Below, piece after piece: positions 17,300 to 28,953 of a stretch of DNA of 64,000 nt. The number at the start of each line of letters is the position of its first letter. The first letter of the stretch is position 1. Under the pieces are notes generated by a model. The model was given only the letters and a program-made list of their open reading frames with translations, had not been told where the DNA came from and did no database searches. Source of the DNA: Psychromicrobium lacuslunae (GTDB taxonomy: Bacteria; Actinomycetota; Actinomycetes; Actinomycetales; Micrococcaceae); the NCBI RefSeq assembly GCF_000950575.1, contig NZ_CP011005.1, positions 2,852,001 through 2,916,000 on the forward strand, written 5' to 3'. The position numbers and the translations under genes were made by a program.

Positions 17300-18193
17300 A
17301 TGCCAAGCGACATAGCCGAGTCCGGCAACAACTCAGCGGCCCGCGGCTCGTCCGCGGGCCTGCCGAGTGTATCCATCGTGATACCCGCCTTTAACGAGGA
17401 AAGCGTGATTCGGCAGTGTTTGATCGCTGCCGTTTACCAATCGGTACCGGCCGATGAAATCATCGTGGTGGACAATCGTTCCACCGATTCCACCTGCGCG
17501 ATTGTCGAGCAAATGCAGCTGGAATACCCCGAAAGCCCTATTCGCTTGCTGCACCAGAACGAAGAGCAAGGACTGATCCCGACCCGGAACTTCGGTCTCA
17601 ACCACGCCAGCGGCGATGTCCTGGGGCGGATTGATGCTGATTCCGTGCTCGAACCAGACTGGGTAGAGCACGTTCAACAGGCCTTCCGGGACCAGCAAGT
17701 TTCGGCGGCCACTGGACCGGTGGTCTATTACGATATGCCGATGCGTCGCTTCGGATTAAAGGCCGACGATAAGATGCGTCAGCTCATGCTGCGGCTGGCG
17801 AAACATCAGTACCACTTCCTTTTCGGCTCCAATATGGCGTTGCGCCGCAGTGCGTGGTTGGAGATTCGTGCTGAAACCTGTCGGGATGAGAAGGATGAGA
17901 TGCATGAAGATATTGATCTTTCGCTGCATCTGGCCGATCACGAACTCAAGGTGCAATATGTCCCGGCGATGGTAAGCGGCATGTCCGCCCGTCGACTGGA
18001 GGATTCGCCCCGAGACTATCGCTACTATGTCAGCCGCTTTGAGCGTACTTATAAGGCCCACAATGTGAAAAACCTGGCCCTCAAAGCGCCCATGGTGGTG
18101 TTCTTCTCGGTGTACTTCCCGGCCAAGGTACTACGTGCTGTACACACCGCCAGTGTTAATCAAATGACCCGCCGGGGCGCTCTCAAGCCCTGA
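17300..18193 (+). CDS. Glycosyltransferase family 2
   Basis: A 297-residue GT-A fold glycosyltransferase that uses a nucleotide sugar. The N-terminus has VSIVIPAFNEESVI and EIIVVDNRSTDST. The metal-binding DXD is seen as IDADSVLEPDW, and an acidic segment MHEDIDLSLHL lies where the family places its catalytic acidic residue. One weak hydrophobic segment near the C-terminus (APMVVFFSVYFPA) may anchor it to the membrane. The acceptor cannot be predicted. It follows the helical membrane protein by 43 bases and could be in the same transcript. Confidence 0.92.
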   Translation: MPSDIAESGNNSAARGSSAGLPSVSIVIPAFNEESVIRQCLIAAVYQSVPADEIIVVDNRSTDSTCAIVEQMQLEYPESPIRLLHQNEEQGLIPTRNFGLNHASGDVLGRIDADSVLEPDWVEHVQQAFRDQQVSAATGPVVYYDMPMRRFGLKADDKMRQLMLRLAKHQYHFLFGSNMALRRSAWLEIRAETCRDEKDEMHEDIDLSLHLADHELKVQYVPAMVSGMSARRLEDSPRDYRYYVSRFERTYKAHNVKNLALKAPMVVFFSVYFPAKVLRAVHTASVNQMTRRGALKP

Positions 18194-18250
18194 AATCCCC
18201 TCTCACGGTACTCAGCCGCGTCCTCCGCTACTTCCACCACCGTCGAGTGT

Positions 18251-18645
18251 TTATAGCGGCCAGTCGGTGTGTTGATAGGGGACGGCGACAATCTGGTTCG
18301 AATCCTGGTAGACGATTCTCCCCGGCGACATTGTCCTCAGCTCAGTCCACGGCACCTGGTACCGATCAAGTAATTCCAGGTACTGCTCGGTCATCTCCAA
18401 TAGCTGCTGGGCACCAGCTCTAAACCAGGAACACGCCCCCGGGTTGAGCACCGGTCATAGCATTCAGCTTGCACGCTCGAGGGATCCAAATACAAGGCGT
18501 TCGCCCAATCATTCGTCTTTCGAAGCCAGCGCGCATCAGGGCTGCTGAGCATACCTTGCCGATGCAGGCCATTGGCCATCGCAAACACCCCAGGATACCG
18601 ACCATGACGGTTAGGAACCGCGCTCTGGAAACGTAGGTAGCTCAC
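18251..18645 (-). pseudogene. Frameshifted actinobacterial hypothetical gene
   Basis: Two overlapping minus-strand reading frames together give one protein of about 131 residues. The first part (GTG at 18645, SYLRFQSAVPNRHGRYPG to AECYDR) runs in one frame, and from 18451 the continuation (VLNPGACSWFRAGA to VPYQHTDWPL) is in the -1 frame. The join is CGG-TGC versus CG-GTG at 18449-18453; one extra G would restore the frame. The joined sequence resembles a conserved short actinobacterial protein of unknown function that I recall with the same PNRxGRxPG, DPSS and NPGA order. This is either a true inactivating indel or a sequencing error in a short G run. Confidence 0.7.
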
Positions 18646-18698
18646 CGGCTTAGCCTATCCAGACCTCAGGGTTCGTCAAACGATCTGCGCGGAAAGAA

Positions 18699-18727
18699 AA
18701 GGGCCGATCCGGTGTGGATCGGCCCTT
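18699..18727 (-). terminator. Terminator of tRNA-Ala
   Basis: Arms 18699-18710 and 18716-18727 form a 12-bp stem (AAGGGCCGATCC) with a five-base loop. On the minus strand it is followed by TTTTCTTT, a good intrinsic terminator seven bases after the tRNA. Confidence 0.85.
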
Positions 18728-18733
18728 CGACGG

Positions 18734-18806
18734 TGGAGGCACGGGGACTCGAACCCCGAACCCCCTGCTTGCAAAGCAGGTGCGCTACCAATTGCGCCAT
18801 GCCCCC
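18734..18806 (-). tRNA. tRNA-Ala (TGC)
   Basis: A 73-base cloverleaf on the minus strand. The acceptor GGGGGCA pairs with TGCCTCC, with discriminator A. The anticodon arm CCTGCTTTGCAAGCAGG carries anticodon TGC, and the T arm reads GGTTCGAGTCC. CCA is not encoded. Confidence 0.97.
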
Positions 18807-18820
18807 GTCAGTGCTGGAAG

Positions 18821-18940
18821 CTATTCAACTTTATCAGTTGCTTCGTTCCAGACGTTCTTTTGTGCATTGGAATCCTGAAGTTTTTTTCTCAGAAAAATCA
18901 CACCAGCCACCGCAGCTGCGATGATGATCAGCTTTTTCAT
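18821..18940 (-). CDS. DLW-39 family small membrane-anchored protein
   Basis: A 39-residue gene lying between the two tRNAs. It has an AGGAGG site upstream of the ATG at 18940 and ends at the TAG at 18821. The product starts MKKLIIIAAAVAGVIFL, a single membrane helix, followed by a charged tail ending NVWNEATDKVE, the hallmark C-terminus of the DLW-39 family. This family of about 39 residues is conserved in Actinobacteria near gyrA and these tRNAs; its function is unknown. Length and genomic position match well, so it is treated as real despite its size. Confidence 0.9.
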   Translation of the reverse strand: MKKLIIIAAAVAGVIFLRKKLQDSNAQKNVWNEATDKVE

Positions 18941-18960
18941 CGGACCTCCTCAAGATTCCG

Positions 18961-19034
18961 TGGGCGTACCAGGACTTGAACCTGGGACCTCTTCGTTATC
19001 AGCGAAGCGCTCTAACCGCCTGAGCTATACGCCC
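18961..19034 (-). tRNA. tRNA-Ile (GAT)
   Basis: A 74-base cloverleaf on the minus strand. The acceptor GGGCGTA pairs with TACGCCC, with discriminator A. The anticodon arm CTTCGCTGATAACGAAG has anticodon GAT, and the T arm reads GGTTCAAGTCC. It lies between DUF3566 and DLW-39, in the usual actinobacterial order. Confidence 0.97.
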
Positions 19035-19162
19035 CCACGACCCTCTCGGGCCGAGATAAAACTCTACCGCAAACTGCCGACCTCTCCAAATGGACCGCAG
19101 TGAAGACCCACACCCTCAAGGACTCCGCACCGAGGCACGCGCCGAGGGAAGGTCTGGGGACT

Positions 19163-19648
19163 TCAGTCGTCGGTCAGGGTAACCCCAATACCGCCGACCA
19201 AAGTGGCCGAGATGTTGTACAACACGGCGGCCAACATGGACAGCGCGGTCAGCAGCACCACGTTCACCACCGCGAGAATTACCGCGTAGGAAGCAACCAA
19301 GCCAAGCGAGGCAAAGGACTTAATATCGACCTTCCCACCCTCACTGCCCTGGAAATCCTGCAGTAATGAGTTGACCCGGTCGAAAACACCGGTCAGATCC
19401 AGCACACCCCAGAGCACGATGGCTGCCACCACAGTGATGATGCCAAGTGCCACCGAGAGCAGGAAGGCCATCTTGAGCACCGACCATGGATCCAAGCGGG
19501 AAACTTGCAGCCGAGCTCGGCGCACTTTGCCCTTGGGAGCTGGCTTCACCAGGCCCGGCCGTGCCGCCGCTGGCTTAGTGGCCGAGGCCGGCCTCTGGGT
19601 AGGACGCGCCGGCGCGCCTACTTTAGCTCCGGAGTTGTTCGTGCTCAA
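19163..19648 (-). CDS. DUF3566 domain membrane protein
   Basis: A 161-residue protein with a basic, Ala/Pro-rich cytoplasmic N-terminus (about 45 residues, [17 protein letters not shown]) and two membrane helices ([22 protein letters not shown] and the region [20 protein letters not shown]). This is the DUF3566 layout, always found right after gyrA in Actinobacteria. Its start overlaps the gyrA stop by four bases (19645-19648), so it is translationally coupled to the gyrase operon. A role at the membrane or division site has been suggested for relatives; nothing in the sequence proves it. Confidence 0.93.
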   Translation of the reverse strand: MSTNNSGAKVGAPARPTQRPASATKPAAARPGLVKPAPKGKVRRARLQVSRLDPWSVLKMAFLLSVALGIITVVAAIVLWGVLDLTGVFDRVNSLLQDFQGSEGGKVDIKSFASLGLVASYAVILAVVNVVLLTALSMLAAVLYNISATLVGGIGVTLTDD

Positions 19649-22236
19649 TCGTTGCCTCCCTCGTCAGCAGCCGCTTGCTGGCTGGCATTATCTGGCTCAG
19701 CTTCACTCTGGCTTGCCGTTTGGTCTTCAGTCAACGGTACTTCATCTTCTTCGCTCTCGCCCACTAAGCTCTCCAGACCACGTTCGCTGTTTCGTGCGAC
19801 TTCAATGATCCGATCGTTCTTATCCGGCTTAGCAAAGATCACGCCCATGGTGTCACGACCCTTAGCGGGGACTTCGGCAACGTTAGAACGAACCACCTTG
19901 CCGCCTTCCATCACCACCAGCACTTCGTCGTCATCTTTCACAATGAGCGCGCCGACCAAGTCACCGCGATCCTCAACCAGTTTGGCAACCTTAATACCCA
20001 GACCGCCTCGTCCCTGGGTACGATATTCGTCCACTGCGGTGCGCTTAGCGTAGCCGCCCTCGGTGACCACGAAAACGTAGGAATCATCGGTGACCACATC
20101 AGCGGCCAGCAACTCATCGCTTTCCCGGAACTTCATTCCGGTCACCCCTGAGGTGGCGCGGCCCATCGGACGCAGTGCCTCGTCGGTGGCGGTGAAGCGA
20201 ATTGATTGCCCCTTGCGGGAAACTAACAGCAAGTCGTCGGTCTCGGAGACCAGCTGAGCGGAAACCAGTTCGTCTTCGTCGCGCAGGTTGATCGCGATCA
20301 CACCGGCGGTCCGGTTGGTGTCGTAATCCTCCAAACGAGTCTTCTTGACCAAGCCGTTCTTGGTGGCCAGCACCAAATACGGCGACTGGGCGTAATCTCG
20401 CAGATCGAGAACCTGAGCGATCTTCTCCTCCGGTTGGAAAGCCAGCAGATTAGCCACATGCTGCCCCTTAGCATCCCGGCCAGCTTCTATCAGCTCATAA
20501 GCCTTAGCGCGATATACCCGGCCCAGGTTGGTGAAGAACAGCAACCAGTGATGGGTGGTGGTGACAAAGAAGTGTTCGACGACGTCGTCGCCGCGTAGCT
20601 GGGCACCCTTAATGCCCTTGCCGCCGCGATGCTGGGAACGATAGTTGTCGCTGCGGGTGCGCTTCACGTAACCGCCGCGAGTGATGGTGACCACCATTTC
20701 CTCTTCGGGAATCAGGTCTTCCATGCTCATATCACCGTCGTAGCCGAGCATGATCTGGCTGCGCCTGTCGTCACCGTACTTCGCCACGATCTCAGCGAGC
20801 TCCTCGCTGACAATGCCACGCTGCACATCCTCGGAACCAAGAATCCGGTTGTACTCGACAATCCGGGCCTCAATCTCGGCGTGCTCATCCAAGGTCTTCT
20901 GGCGTTCCAGCGCAGCAAGTTTTCGAAGCTGCATATCCAAAATAGCGTTGGCCTGCAGATCGTCGATATCGAGCAGTTCCTTCAAGCCGGCCCGTGCTTC
21001 TTCTGCCGAAGGAGAACGACGGATCAAGGCAATTACCTCGTCCAGGGCATCCAGCGCTTTAAGCAGACCACGCAGGATGTGTGCACGAGCCTCATCCTGA
21101 CGGAGCAGGAAGCGGGTACGACGCACAATGACTTCCATCTGGTGCGTTACCCAGTGACGAATGAAGGCGTCAAGGCTCAGCGTGCGGGGCACGCCGTCAA
21201 CTATGGCCAGCATATTCGCGCTGAAGTTCTCCTGCAGCGAGGTGTGCTTGTAGAGGTTGTTGAGCACCACTTTGGCCACCGCGTCGCGTTTGAGCACGAT
21301 CACCAAACGCTGGCCAGTACGACCTGAAGTCTCGTCACGCAGATCGGCAATGCCGCCAATCTTGCCGTCCTTGACCAGTTCGGCGATCTTCACCGCGAGA
21401 TTATCCGGGTTCGCCTGGTACGGCAGTTCAGTGACCACCAGGCAGGTGCGGCCCTGGATTTCTTCGACATTGACCACGGCCCGCATGGTGATTGAGCCAC
21501 GACCAGTGCGATAAGCCTCTTCGATACCCTTATGCCCCAGGATCTGGGCGCCAGTGGGGAAATCCGGGCCTTTGATCCGCTGGATCAGCGCCTCAAGCAG
21601 TTCTTCCTTGCTGGCGGTCGGGTTCTGCAAGTACCACTGCACGCCCTCGGCTACTTCGCGCAGGTTATGCGGCGGAATATTGGTGGCCATACCCACCGCG
21701 ATACCTGAGGAGCCGTTCACCAGGAGATTCGGGAAACGGGCCGGCAGGATGATCGGCTCTTGGTTCTTGCCGTCATAGTTGTCTTGGAAATCGACTGTGT
21801 CCTTGTCGATATCGCGGACCATTTCCATCGCCAAGGGCGCCATCTTGGTTTCGGTATAACGCGGTGCAGCGGCACCATCATTACCCGGCGAACCGAAGTT
21901 CCCTTGACCCAGCGCCAAGGGGTAGCGCATGGTCCAGTCCTGGATCAGTCGAACCAAGGCATCATAGATCGCCATGTCGCCATGTGGGTGGTACTGACCC
22001 ATCACCTCGCCGACCACGCGGGCGCACTTATTGAAGGACCGGTCCGGCCGGTAACCGCCGTCGTACATCGCGTACAGCACCCGTCGGTGCACGGGTTTCA
22101 AACCATCGCGCACATCGGGTAGCGCACGACCGACAATAACCGCCATCGCGTAGTCCAGATAGGATCGCTGCATTTCAGTCTGCAGATCGACCTGTTCAAT
22201 CCGGTCTGTCAGATCTCCGCCAGTTGCGTCACTCAT
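19645..22236 (-). CDS. gyrA: DNA gyrase subunit A
   Basis: An 863-residue type II topoisomerase subunit that cuts and rejoins DNA. The active-site tyrosine is in [12 protein letters not shown], and the C-terminal beta-pinwheel carries the GyrA box [10 protein letters not shown]. The quinolone-resistance region reads [13 protein letters not shown], so methionine (M88) sits at the position equal to Ser83 of E. coli and Ala90 of M. tuberculosis. After the pinwheel comes an acidic, Gln/Glu-rich tail of about 45 residues. It follows gyrB by 40 bases and overlaps DUF3566 by four, forming a gyrB-gyrA-DUF3566 operon. Confidence 0.98.
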   Translation of the reverse strand: MSDATGGDLTDRIEQVDLQTEMQRSYLDYAMAVIVGRALPDVRDGLKPVHRRVLYAMYDGGYRPDRSFNKCARVVGEVMGQYHPHGDMAIYDALVRLIQDWTMRYPLALGQGNFGSPGNDGAAAPRYTETKMAPLAMEMVRDIDKDTVDFQDNYDGKNQEPIILPARFPNLLVNGSSGIAVGMATNIPPHNLREVAEGVQWYLQNPTASKEELLEALIQRIKGPDFPTGAQILGHKGIEEAYRTGRGSITMRAVVNVEEIQGRTCLVVTELPYQANPDNLAVKIAELVKDGKIGGIADLRDETSGRTGQRLVIVLKRDAVAKVVLNNLYKHTSLQENFSANMLAIVDGVPRTLSLDAFIRHWVTHQMEVIVRRTRFLLRQDEARAHILRGLLKALDALDEVIALIRRSPSAEEARAGLKELLDIDDLQANAILDMQLRKLAALERQKTLDEHAEIEARIVEYNRILGSEDVQRGIVSEELAEIVAKYGDDRRSQIMLGYDGDMSMEDLIPEEEMVVTITRGGYVKRTRSDNYRSQHRGGKGIKGAQLRGDDVVEHFFVTTTHHWLLFFTNLGRVYRAKAYELIEAGRDAKGQHVANLLAFQPEEKIAQVLDLRDYAQSPYLVLATKNGLVKKTRLEDYDTNRTAGVIAINLRDEDELVSAQLVSETDDLLLVSRKGQSIRFTATDEALRPMGRATSGVTGMKFRESDELLAADVVTDDSYVFVVTEGGYAKRTAVDEYRTQGRGGLGIKVAKLVEDRGDLVGALIVKDDDEVLVVMEGGKVVRSNVAEVPAKGRDTMGVIFAKPDKNDRIIEVARNSERGLESLVGESEEDEVPLTEDQTASQSEAEPDNASQQAAADEGGND

Positions 22237-22276
22237 CTTTGTCTTCCTCTACTAAAAGTCTGATCCGAAATGTCGC

Positions 22277-24481
<2,205 letters not shown>

Positions 24482-24632
24482 CTATTCTACAGGGTCTTGA
24501 AGTTTTAGAGCTAAAACCGACACACAAATGCCCTTGAACAGCCTGTAACCCCGCTCAGGACGAATTTGAAACTCGCCGTATGGGTCCTAGACAGCTCGTG
24601 GAGCTCTCAAGCTCTCACAGCGCTTTGTGCGA

Positions 24633-25253
24633 TTAGCCGTAGGTATCTCGAGGACCTCTGCCGTTAACCGTTCGGCTGCCCTTGCGCCAATTAGGTGCGG
24701 TTGGGGCTAGAACATGTATTTTGGTCACCACACCAGAACCTAAATCACTGTCAAAACGAGCCAAGAGGGAGGTCGAAAGTAACCTGAGCTGGGTCGCCCA
24801 ACTGGTCGAATCACAGCGTACATGTAACACGGTGCCCTCGAAGGATTCCGGCTGACAGTGGGCTGCGATCTCGGTGCCCACCAGGCTATCCCATTGCGCC
24901 ATTACCGACCCAACGGCCACCGGAGAAGTCCAGCCCCGCTCTGCGACCATTCGATCAATGATTCCGCCAAGCCCTTGTGGGTCTCTCGCGGATTGCCCTG
25001 GGCTGTTACGGCGAGTCGGGTTTTTCTTCTGCTGACGATGCGCGGAGGCACTGCGAACTCGCCGTTCGCCGCGAGCGGAGGCAGCCTGTCTCATCCGATT
25101 GAGTGCCGCTTGAGCGGCGTCTAATTGTTCGCCTAACTCTTCGGTTTCGGCTGTTCCGGAATCGGGATTTCCAAGCCGCGCCGCAGCGGATTGCGTCGCC
25201 GAATCTGTGGACTCAGTGGCTCCATCTGACTCCGGGGGTTGATCACTGACCAT
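24633..25253 (-). CDS. DUF721 (DciA-like) protein
   Basis: A 206-residue protein. The N-terminal 110 residues are low-complexity and charged, with a basic patch (RRVRSASAHRQQKKNPTRR). The C-terminal DUF721 domain (GIIDRMVAERGWTSPVAVGSVMAQWDSLVG to LHVRCDSTSWATQLRLLS) has a KH-like fold. DUF721/DciA proteins load the replicative helicase in bacteria lacking DnaC or DnaI, which fits this place beside recF, dnaN and dnaA. The ATG at 25253 overlaps the recF stop by 11 bases and is preferred over an in-frame start at 25277. Confidence 0.9.
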   Translation of the reverse strand: MVSDQPPESDGATESTDSATQSAAARLGNPDSGTAETEELGEQLDAAQAALNRMRQAASARGERRVRSASAHRQQKKNPTRRNSPGQSARDPQGLGGIIDRMVAERGWTSPVAVGSVMAQWDSLVGTEIAAHCQPESFEGTVLHVRCDSTSWATQLRLLSTSLLARFDSDLGSGVVTKIHVLAPTAPNWRKGSRTVNGRGPRDTYG

Positions 25254-26445
25254 CGATAACACCAGCGGAAATGACACGAATACGCTGGCCGCTCAGTTCG
25301 GCGGGGATATCGTCCTCAACCGCAGCGGTAACCAGTACTTGCTCGGCGGAAGCAACCATTTTCGCCAATTTCGTGCGTCGAGCAACATCGAGCTCGGCGA
25401 ATACATCGTCCAGAATCAGGATCGGATCGGATCCCAGAACACCTTGTTCAGCATCGTCGCGCAGCACCCGATACGAGGCGAGTCGCAGTGCTAGAGCAAC
25501 TGACCAGGTCTCACCGTGGGAAGCATAGCCACGCGCCGGGGCATCACCTAGTTGCAGCTCTAACTCATCACGATGCGGTCCGATCAGGGTAATACCGCGG
25601 TCCATCTCCCGCGAACGCGCCGCGCTCAAAGCGTTCAGATAACGATCAGTCAGTTCCAGCTCGCTCAGCTCAGCTAGACCCTCCGCTTCGGTAGCTTCAG
25701 TCGGAGTCGAGTCGTTATCCTCCTCATAGCCGGTCAAATTGGAGCGATATTTAGCGGTCAGTCCCTTTGAGCCATCGGTCAACTGAGCATAAGCCTCGGC
25801 AAGGGGTCCTCGTAACCCAGCCAGCAGCTCTAGTCGAGCTGCCAACAGCTGCGCTGCCGCAGCAGCCAGATGTTGATCCCAGACTTCGATGGTGGAGACG
25901 AACTCGGGGGTAGCTTGCTTGCGAAATCCGCCATGACTACGGGCCGATTTGAGTAGTGCATTGCGCTGCTTGAGTACCCGATCGTAGTCGGCGCGCAGGC
26001 CAGCAAAGCGAGGATGCAGTAATTGCAGGAGATCGTCAAGAAACCGCCGCCGATTCCCCGGATCTCCCTTCACCAAAGCCAAATCCTCGGGCGCAAAAAG
26101 CACAGTCCGACAGAGCCCCAGAATGTCTCGAGCCCGCACCGGGTTGGCCCGGTTAATTCGGGCCCGATTTGCTCGCCCCGCATTGATTTCGACCTCGAGG
26201 CTCAATCGCTGCTGAGCACGTACTAAGGCACCGCGAATAATCGCGCGCTCCGCACCGAAACGGATCAGCGGCCCATCCTGAGAAACCCGATGGGATGCCA
26301 GCGAACTGAGGTAACCCAGGGCTTCAATCAGGTTGGTCTTCCCCAGGCCATTGGAGCCGACAAAAACTGTGACGCCAGGTGCAAGCTCAAGATCGACCTG
26401 CGGATAGCTCCGAAAATCGGTCAGCGAAAGCTTTTCTAGATACAC
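25243..26445 (-). CDS. recF: DNA replication and repair protein RecF
   Basis: A 400-residue SMC-like ATPase that helps load RecA at gaps. It has the Walker A GSNGLGKTN near residue 33, the conserved VYLEKLSLTDFRSYP start, a signature region near ASHGETWSVALALRLASYR and Walker B PILILDDVFAELD. The frame is open for 75 more codons upstream, but those would lie inside gnd. The GTG at 26445 starts one base after the gnd TAG and gives the family N-terminus, so it is chosen. It overlaps DUF721 downstream. Confidence 0.96.
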   Translation of the reverse strand: MYLEKLSLTDFRSYPQVDLELAPGVTVFVGSNGLGKTNLIEALGYLSSLASHRVSQDGPLIRFGAERAIIRGALVRAQQRLSLEVEINAGRANRARINRANPVRARDILGLCRTVLFAPEDLALVKGDPGNRRRFLDDLLQLLHPRFAGLRADYDRVLKQRNALLKSARSHGGFRKQATPEFVSTIEVWDQHLAAAAAQLLAARLELLAGLRGPLAEAYAQLTDGSKGLTAKYRSNLTGYEEDNDSTPTEATEAEGLAELSELELTDRYLNALSAARSREMDRGITLIGPHRDELELQLGDAPARGYASHGETWSVALALRLASYRVLRDDAEQGVLGSDPILILDDVFAELDVARRTKLAKMVASAEQVLVTAAVEDDIPAELSGQRIRVISAGVIDGQ

Positions 26446-26446
26446 A

Positions 26447-27337
26447 CTACTTAGCGGGTTTCGTGGCGTGGCCACCGAACTGATTACGCAGCGCAGAAAC
26501 CATCTTATTTGCCGGTGAGCTGTCCTCACGAGAGGCAAATCGAGCAAAAAGCGCCGCGGTAATCGCTGGTGCTGGCACCGCGTTGGCGATCGCCTCTTCA
26601 ACCGTCCAGCGACCTTCACCAGAATCTTCGACATAATCGTCGATAGAGGCCAGACCGGGATCTTCTTCAAGGGCTTTGACCATCAAATCCAGCAGCCAGG
26701 AGCGCACTACGGTGCCCTTCTGCCAAGCCCTGAAAGTACCGGGGAGATCGGTAATGATGTCTTTCGCGGCGAGTAACTCGTAGCCTTCGGCGTAGGACTG
26801 CATCAGCCCGTATTCAATGCCGTTGTGCACCATTTTGGCATAGTGTCCTGCACCAACCGCACCGACGTGAACAAAACTATCGGCCCGCTCGCCTTCCGGT
26901 CGGAGCGCATCAAACACCGGCAGCAGGCTTTCGATATCAGCATCACTTCCGCCGGCCATCAGGCCATAGCCATTTTCCAGGCCCCAGACTCCGCCAGAAA
27001 CTCCGCAATCGACAAAGCGGATTGATTTTTCAGCAAGCTGAGCAGCATGTTTCTGATCTTCGGTGAAACGAGAATTTCCACCATCAATGATCAGATCACC
27101 CGCGCTGAGCAATGAAGCCAACTGATCAATCACAGAATCGGTAATCTGTCCGGAAGGCACCATCACCCAGACAACTTTGGGTGAAGGCAACGCTTCAACC
27201 AGCGCTTCAACTGTCGCCACGTCGGTGACCTCAGGGTTCCGGTCATAACCGGTTACCTCAATGCCACCTTGGCGCAGCCGGGCGCGCATATTGAAACCCA
27301 TTTTTCCAAGGCCAATCAGACCAATGTGCATTTTCAA
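26447..27337 (-). CDS. gnd: 6-phosphogluconate dehydrogenase (decarboxylating), short type
   Basis: A 296-residue short-form 6PGDH that converts 6-phosphogluconate to ribulose 5-phosphate and CO2. It shows the dinucleotide motif IGLIGLGKMGFNMRARL, the substrate motif DGGNSRF, DCGVSGGVWGLENGYGLMAGG, and the catalytic lysine and asparagine in GHYAKMVHNGIEYG. The short form (about 300 residues against 470) usually prefers NAD. In Actinobacteria it sits between dnaN and recF, as here. It lies 17 bases after dnaN and one base before recF, so all are in one operon. The start may be the second Met (MHIGLIG, 27331). Confidence 0.96.
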   Translation of the reverse strand: MKMHIGLIGLGKMGFNMRARLRQGGIEVTGYDRNPEVTDVATVEALVEALPSPKVVWVMVPSGQITDSVIDQLASLLSAGDLIIDGGNSRFTEDQKHAAQLAEKSIRFVDCGVSGGVWGLENGYGLMAGGSDADIESLLPVFDALRPEGERADSFVHVGAVGAGHYAKMVHNGIEYGLMQSYAEGYELLAAKDIITDLPGTFRAWQKGTVVRSWLLDLMVKALEEDPGLASIDDYVEDSGEGRWTVEEAIANAVPAPAITAALFARFASREDSSPANKMVSALRNQFGGHATKPAK

Positions 27338-27354
27338 ACTCTTTCGACGGGGAA

Positions 27355-28479
27355 TTATTGGTTAGGCAAACGGACCGGCATCACCAGGTAGCGATAATCG
27401 TCCTGATCGTCACCGTCGATGTCGTTTTGCGCCGTCATCATCACCGGTTTAGGCGCGGAAGTGAAAGAGAATCGGACAAACTTGCTCTCGAAGGCACCCA
27501 ATCCTTCGCTCAGGTAATGCGGGTTGAAAGCCACCGTGATCTCTTCGCCGGACAAACCTGCTTCCAGGGCCTCCGAGGCTTGAGCATCTTCGCCGGTGCC
27601 GGCGTCCAAACTTAGTTGCCCGTCGGTGAACGCAAGTCGCACCGGGGTATTCCGCTCGGCCACCAAGGCAACACGACGGACCGCTTCCACCAGCGATGCC
27701 GTTTCAACCGTGGCATGAATGGGCGTGCTATCCGGGAAAAGCGAGCGAATCTTGGGATAGTCACCATCGACCAGCAACGAGGTAGTCCGACGGCCGCCAC
27801 TTTCAAAACCGATGAGTTCGGAGTTGTCAGAAAGCGCGATATTGATATCCCCTGCTCCACCCAGGGTTTTTGCGACCTCACTGAGGGTCTTGGCTTTGAC
27901 CAGAGCCGACGTTGAAATGCCGGGCACGGCCGGTTTCCAGTGAACTTCCCGCATCGCCAAGCGATAGCGGTCGGTAGCTAGCAGGGTAATCAGGTCATCC
28001 TCAATCTCCAGCTTCACGCCGGCGAGGATAGGCAGCGTGTCATCCTTGCTGGCTGCCACCGTAACTTGAGCAATAGCACGGGCAAAAGCATCCCCGGGAA
28101 CCGTTCCACTCAGCTGAGGTAGGGCCGGCAATTCTGGGTAATCTGCTTCCGGCATGGTGGCCAAATTGAAGCGCGAGTTCCGGCAACTCAAGGTCACTTT
28201 CGACCCGTCGGTGAAAACTTCGACCGGCGCTGCCGGCAGGCTGCGGCAAATATCGGCGAGCAGGCGGCCGGACACCAAAATGGTGCCTTCCTCAGCAATA
28301 TCTGCTGGGATTTCTAGTCGAGCAGAGATCTCATAATCGAAACTTGAAAGACTGAGGGTGCCAGCTTCGGCCTTGAGCAGGAGCCCTGAAAGCACCGGAA
28401 CCGGTGGCCTGGGAGACAATGCTCGAGCGGCCCATCCCACCGCATCGTTGAGAACATCCCGTTCGACTCGAAACTTCAC
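27355..28479 (-). CDS. dnaN: DNA polymerase III sliding clamp (beta subunit)
   Basis: A 374-residue ring-forming processivity clamp. It has the usual three-domain layout, starting MKFRVERDVLNDAVGWAARALSPRPP, with the conserved DTLPILAGVKLE and ATDRYRLAM in the middle and YRYLVMPVRLPNQ at the C-terminus (the partner-binding groove). It heads the dnaN-gnd-recF-DUF721 run and is separated from dnaA by the 474-base origin. Promoters are expected within the oriC spacer. Confidence 0.98.
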   Translation of the reverse strand: MKFRVERDVLNDAVGWAARALSPRPPVPVLSGLLLKAEAGTLSLSSFDYEISARLEIPADIAEEGTILVSGRLLADICRSLPAAPVEVFTDGSKVTLSCRNSRFNLATMPEADYPELPALPQLSGTVPGDAFARAIAQVTVAASKDDTLPILAGVKLEIEDDLITLLATDRYRLAMREVHWKPAVPGISTSALVKAKTLSEVAKTLGGAGDINIALSDNSELIGFESGGRRTTSLLVDGDYPKIRSLFPDSTPIHATVETASLVEAVRRVALVAERNTPVRLAFTDGQLSLDAGTGEDAQASEALEAGLSGEEITVAFNPHYLSEGLGAFESKFVRFSFTSAPKPVMMTAQNDIDGDDQDDYRYLVMPVRLPNQ

Positions 28480-28953
28480 GGCTAGGGTGCCCCTTCTCTC
28501 CAGGTTGCTGCTCCAAATGACATACTCCCAAACAGCTTAGCCGCTCCCAGGGCTCATTCGTCTATGTGGTTCATCTCAAAGCTTCAAGCTCAGCTCTTTG
28601 GCAGGTCAGCTCGGCTCAGTTCAGGTGAGCTTAGATCCGAAAAGTGTCTAGTTTCGGTGCAGTCTGATCTGGGTAGTTGTTTTTTGGAAGAACAAATTAA
28701 TTGGGATTCGTAGTGTTAATAACAGTTGTGGAAACTGTGGATAACTCGGCTCTTCGGCTGATTCTCGGAGTTTTAAGTGTGAACAACATGTTGGTTCAGT
28801 CTGTTGGAATGCACTGGTCTCGGTGGACAAACTTCCTTGTGTTTACTGGCTTCCACAGATCTGGCCGGGTTGTTAGCAGAGTTGACCGATTTGTCCACGG
28901 CGTAATCCACAACCTTTTCCACAGCTGTTAAAAACTATCCTTCAACTTGAGCT
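28480..28953. other. Chromosomal replication origin oriC (dnaN-dnaA spacer)
   Basis: A 474-base gene-free region between dnaN and dnaA, the usual actinobacterial oriC position. DnaA-box-like sites on the minus strand: TGTGGATAA (28736-28744, perfect TTATCCACA), TGTGAACAA (28778-28786) and GGTGGACAA (28822-28830). On the plus strand: TTGTCCACG (28891-28899), TAATCCACA (28903-28911) and TTTTCCACA (28915-28923). An AT-rich stretch at about 28676-28722 next to the first box is a candidate unwinding element. The boxes point toward each other in two groups. Evidence is sequence motif plus location. Confidence 0.9.

Noticed and set aside
26446-26670. 75-codon upstream extension of recF
   Set aside because: It would lie inside gnd, lacks RecF similarity, and the GTG at 26445 is correctly spaced after the gnd stop.
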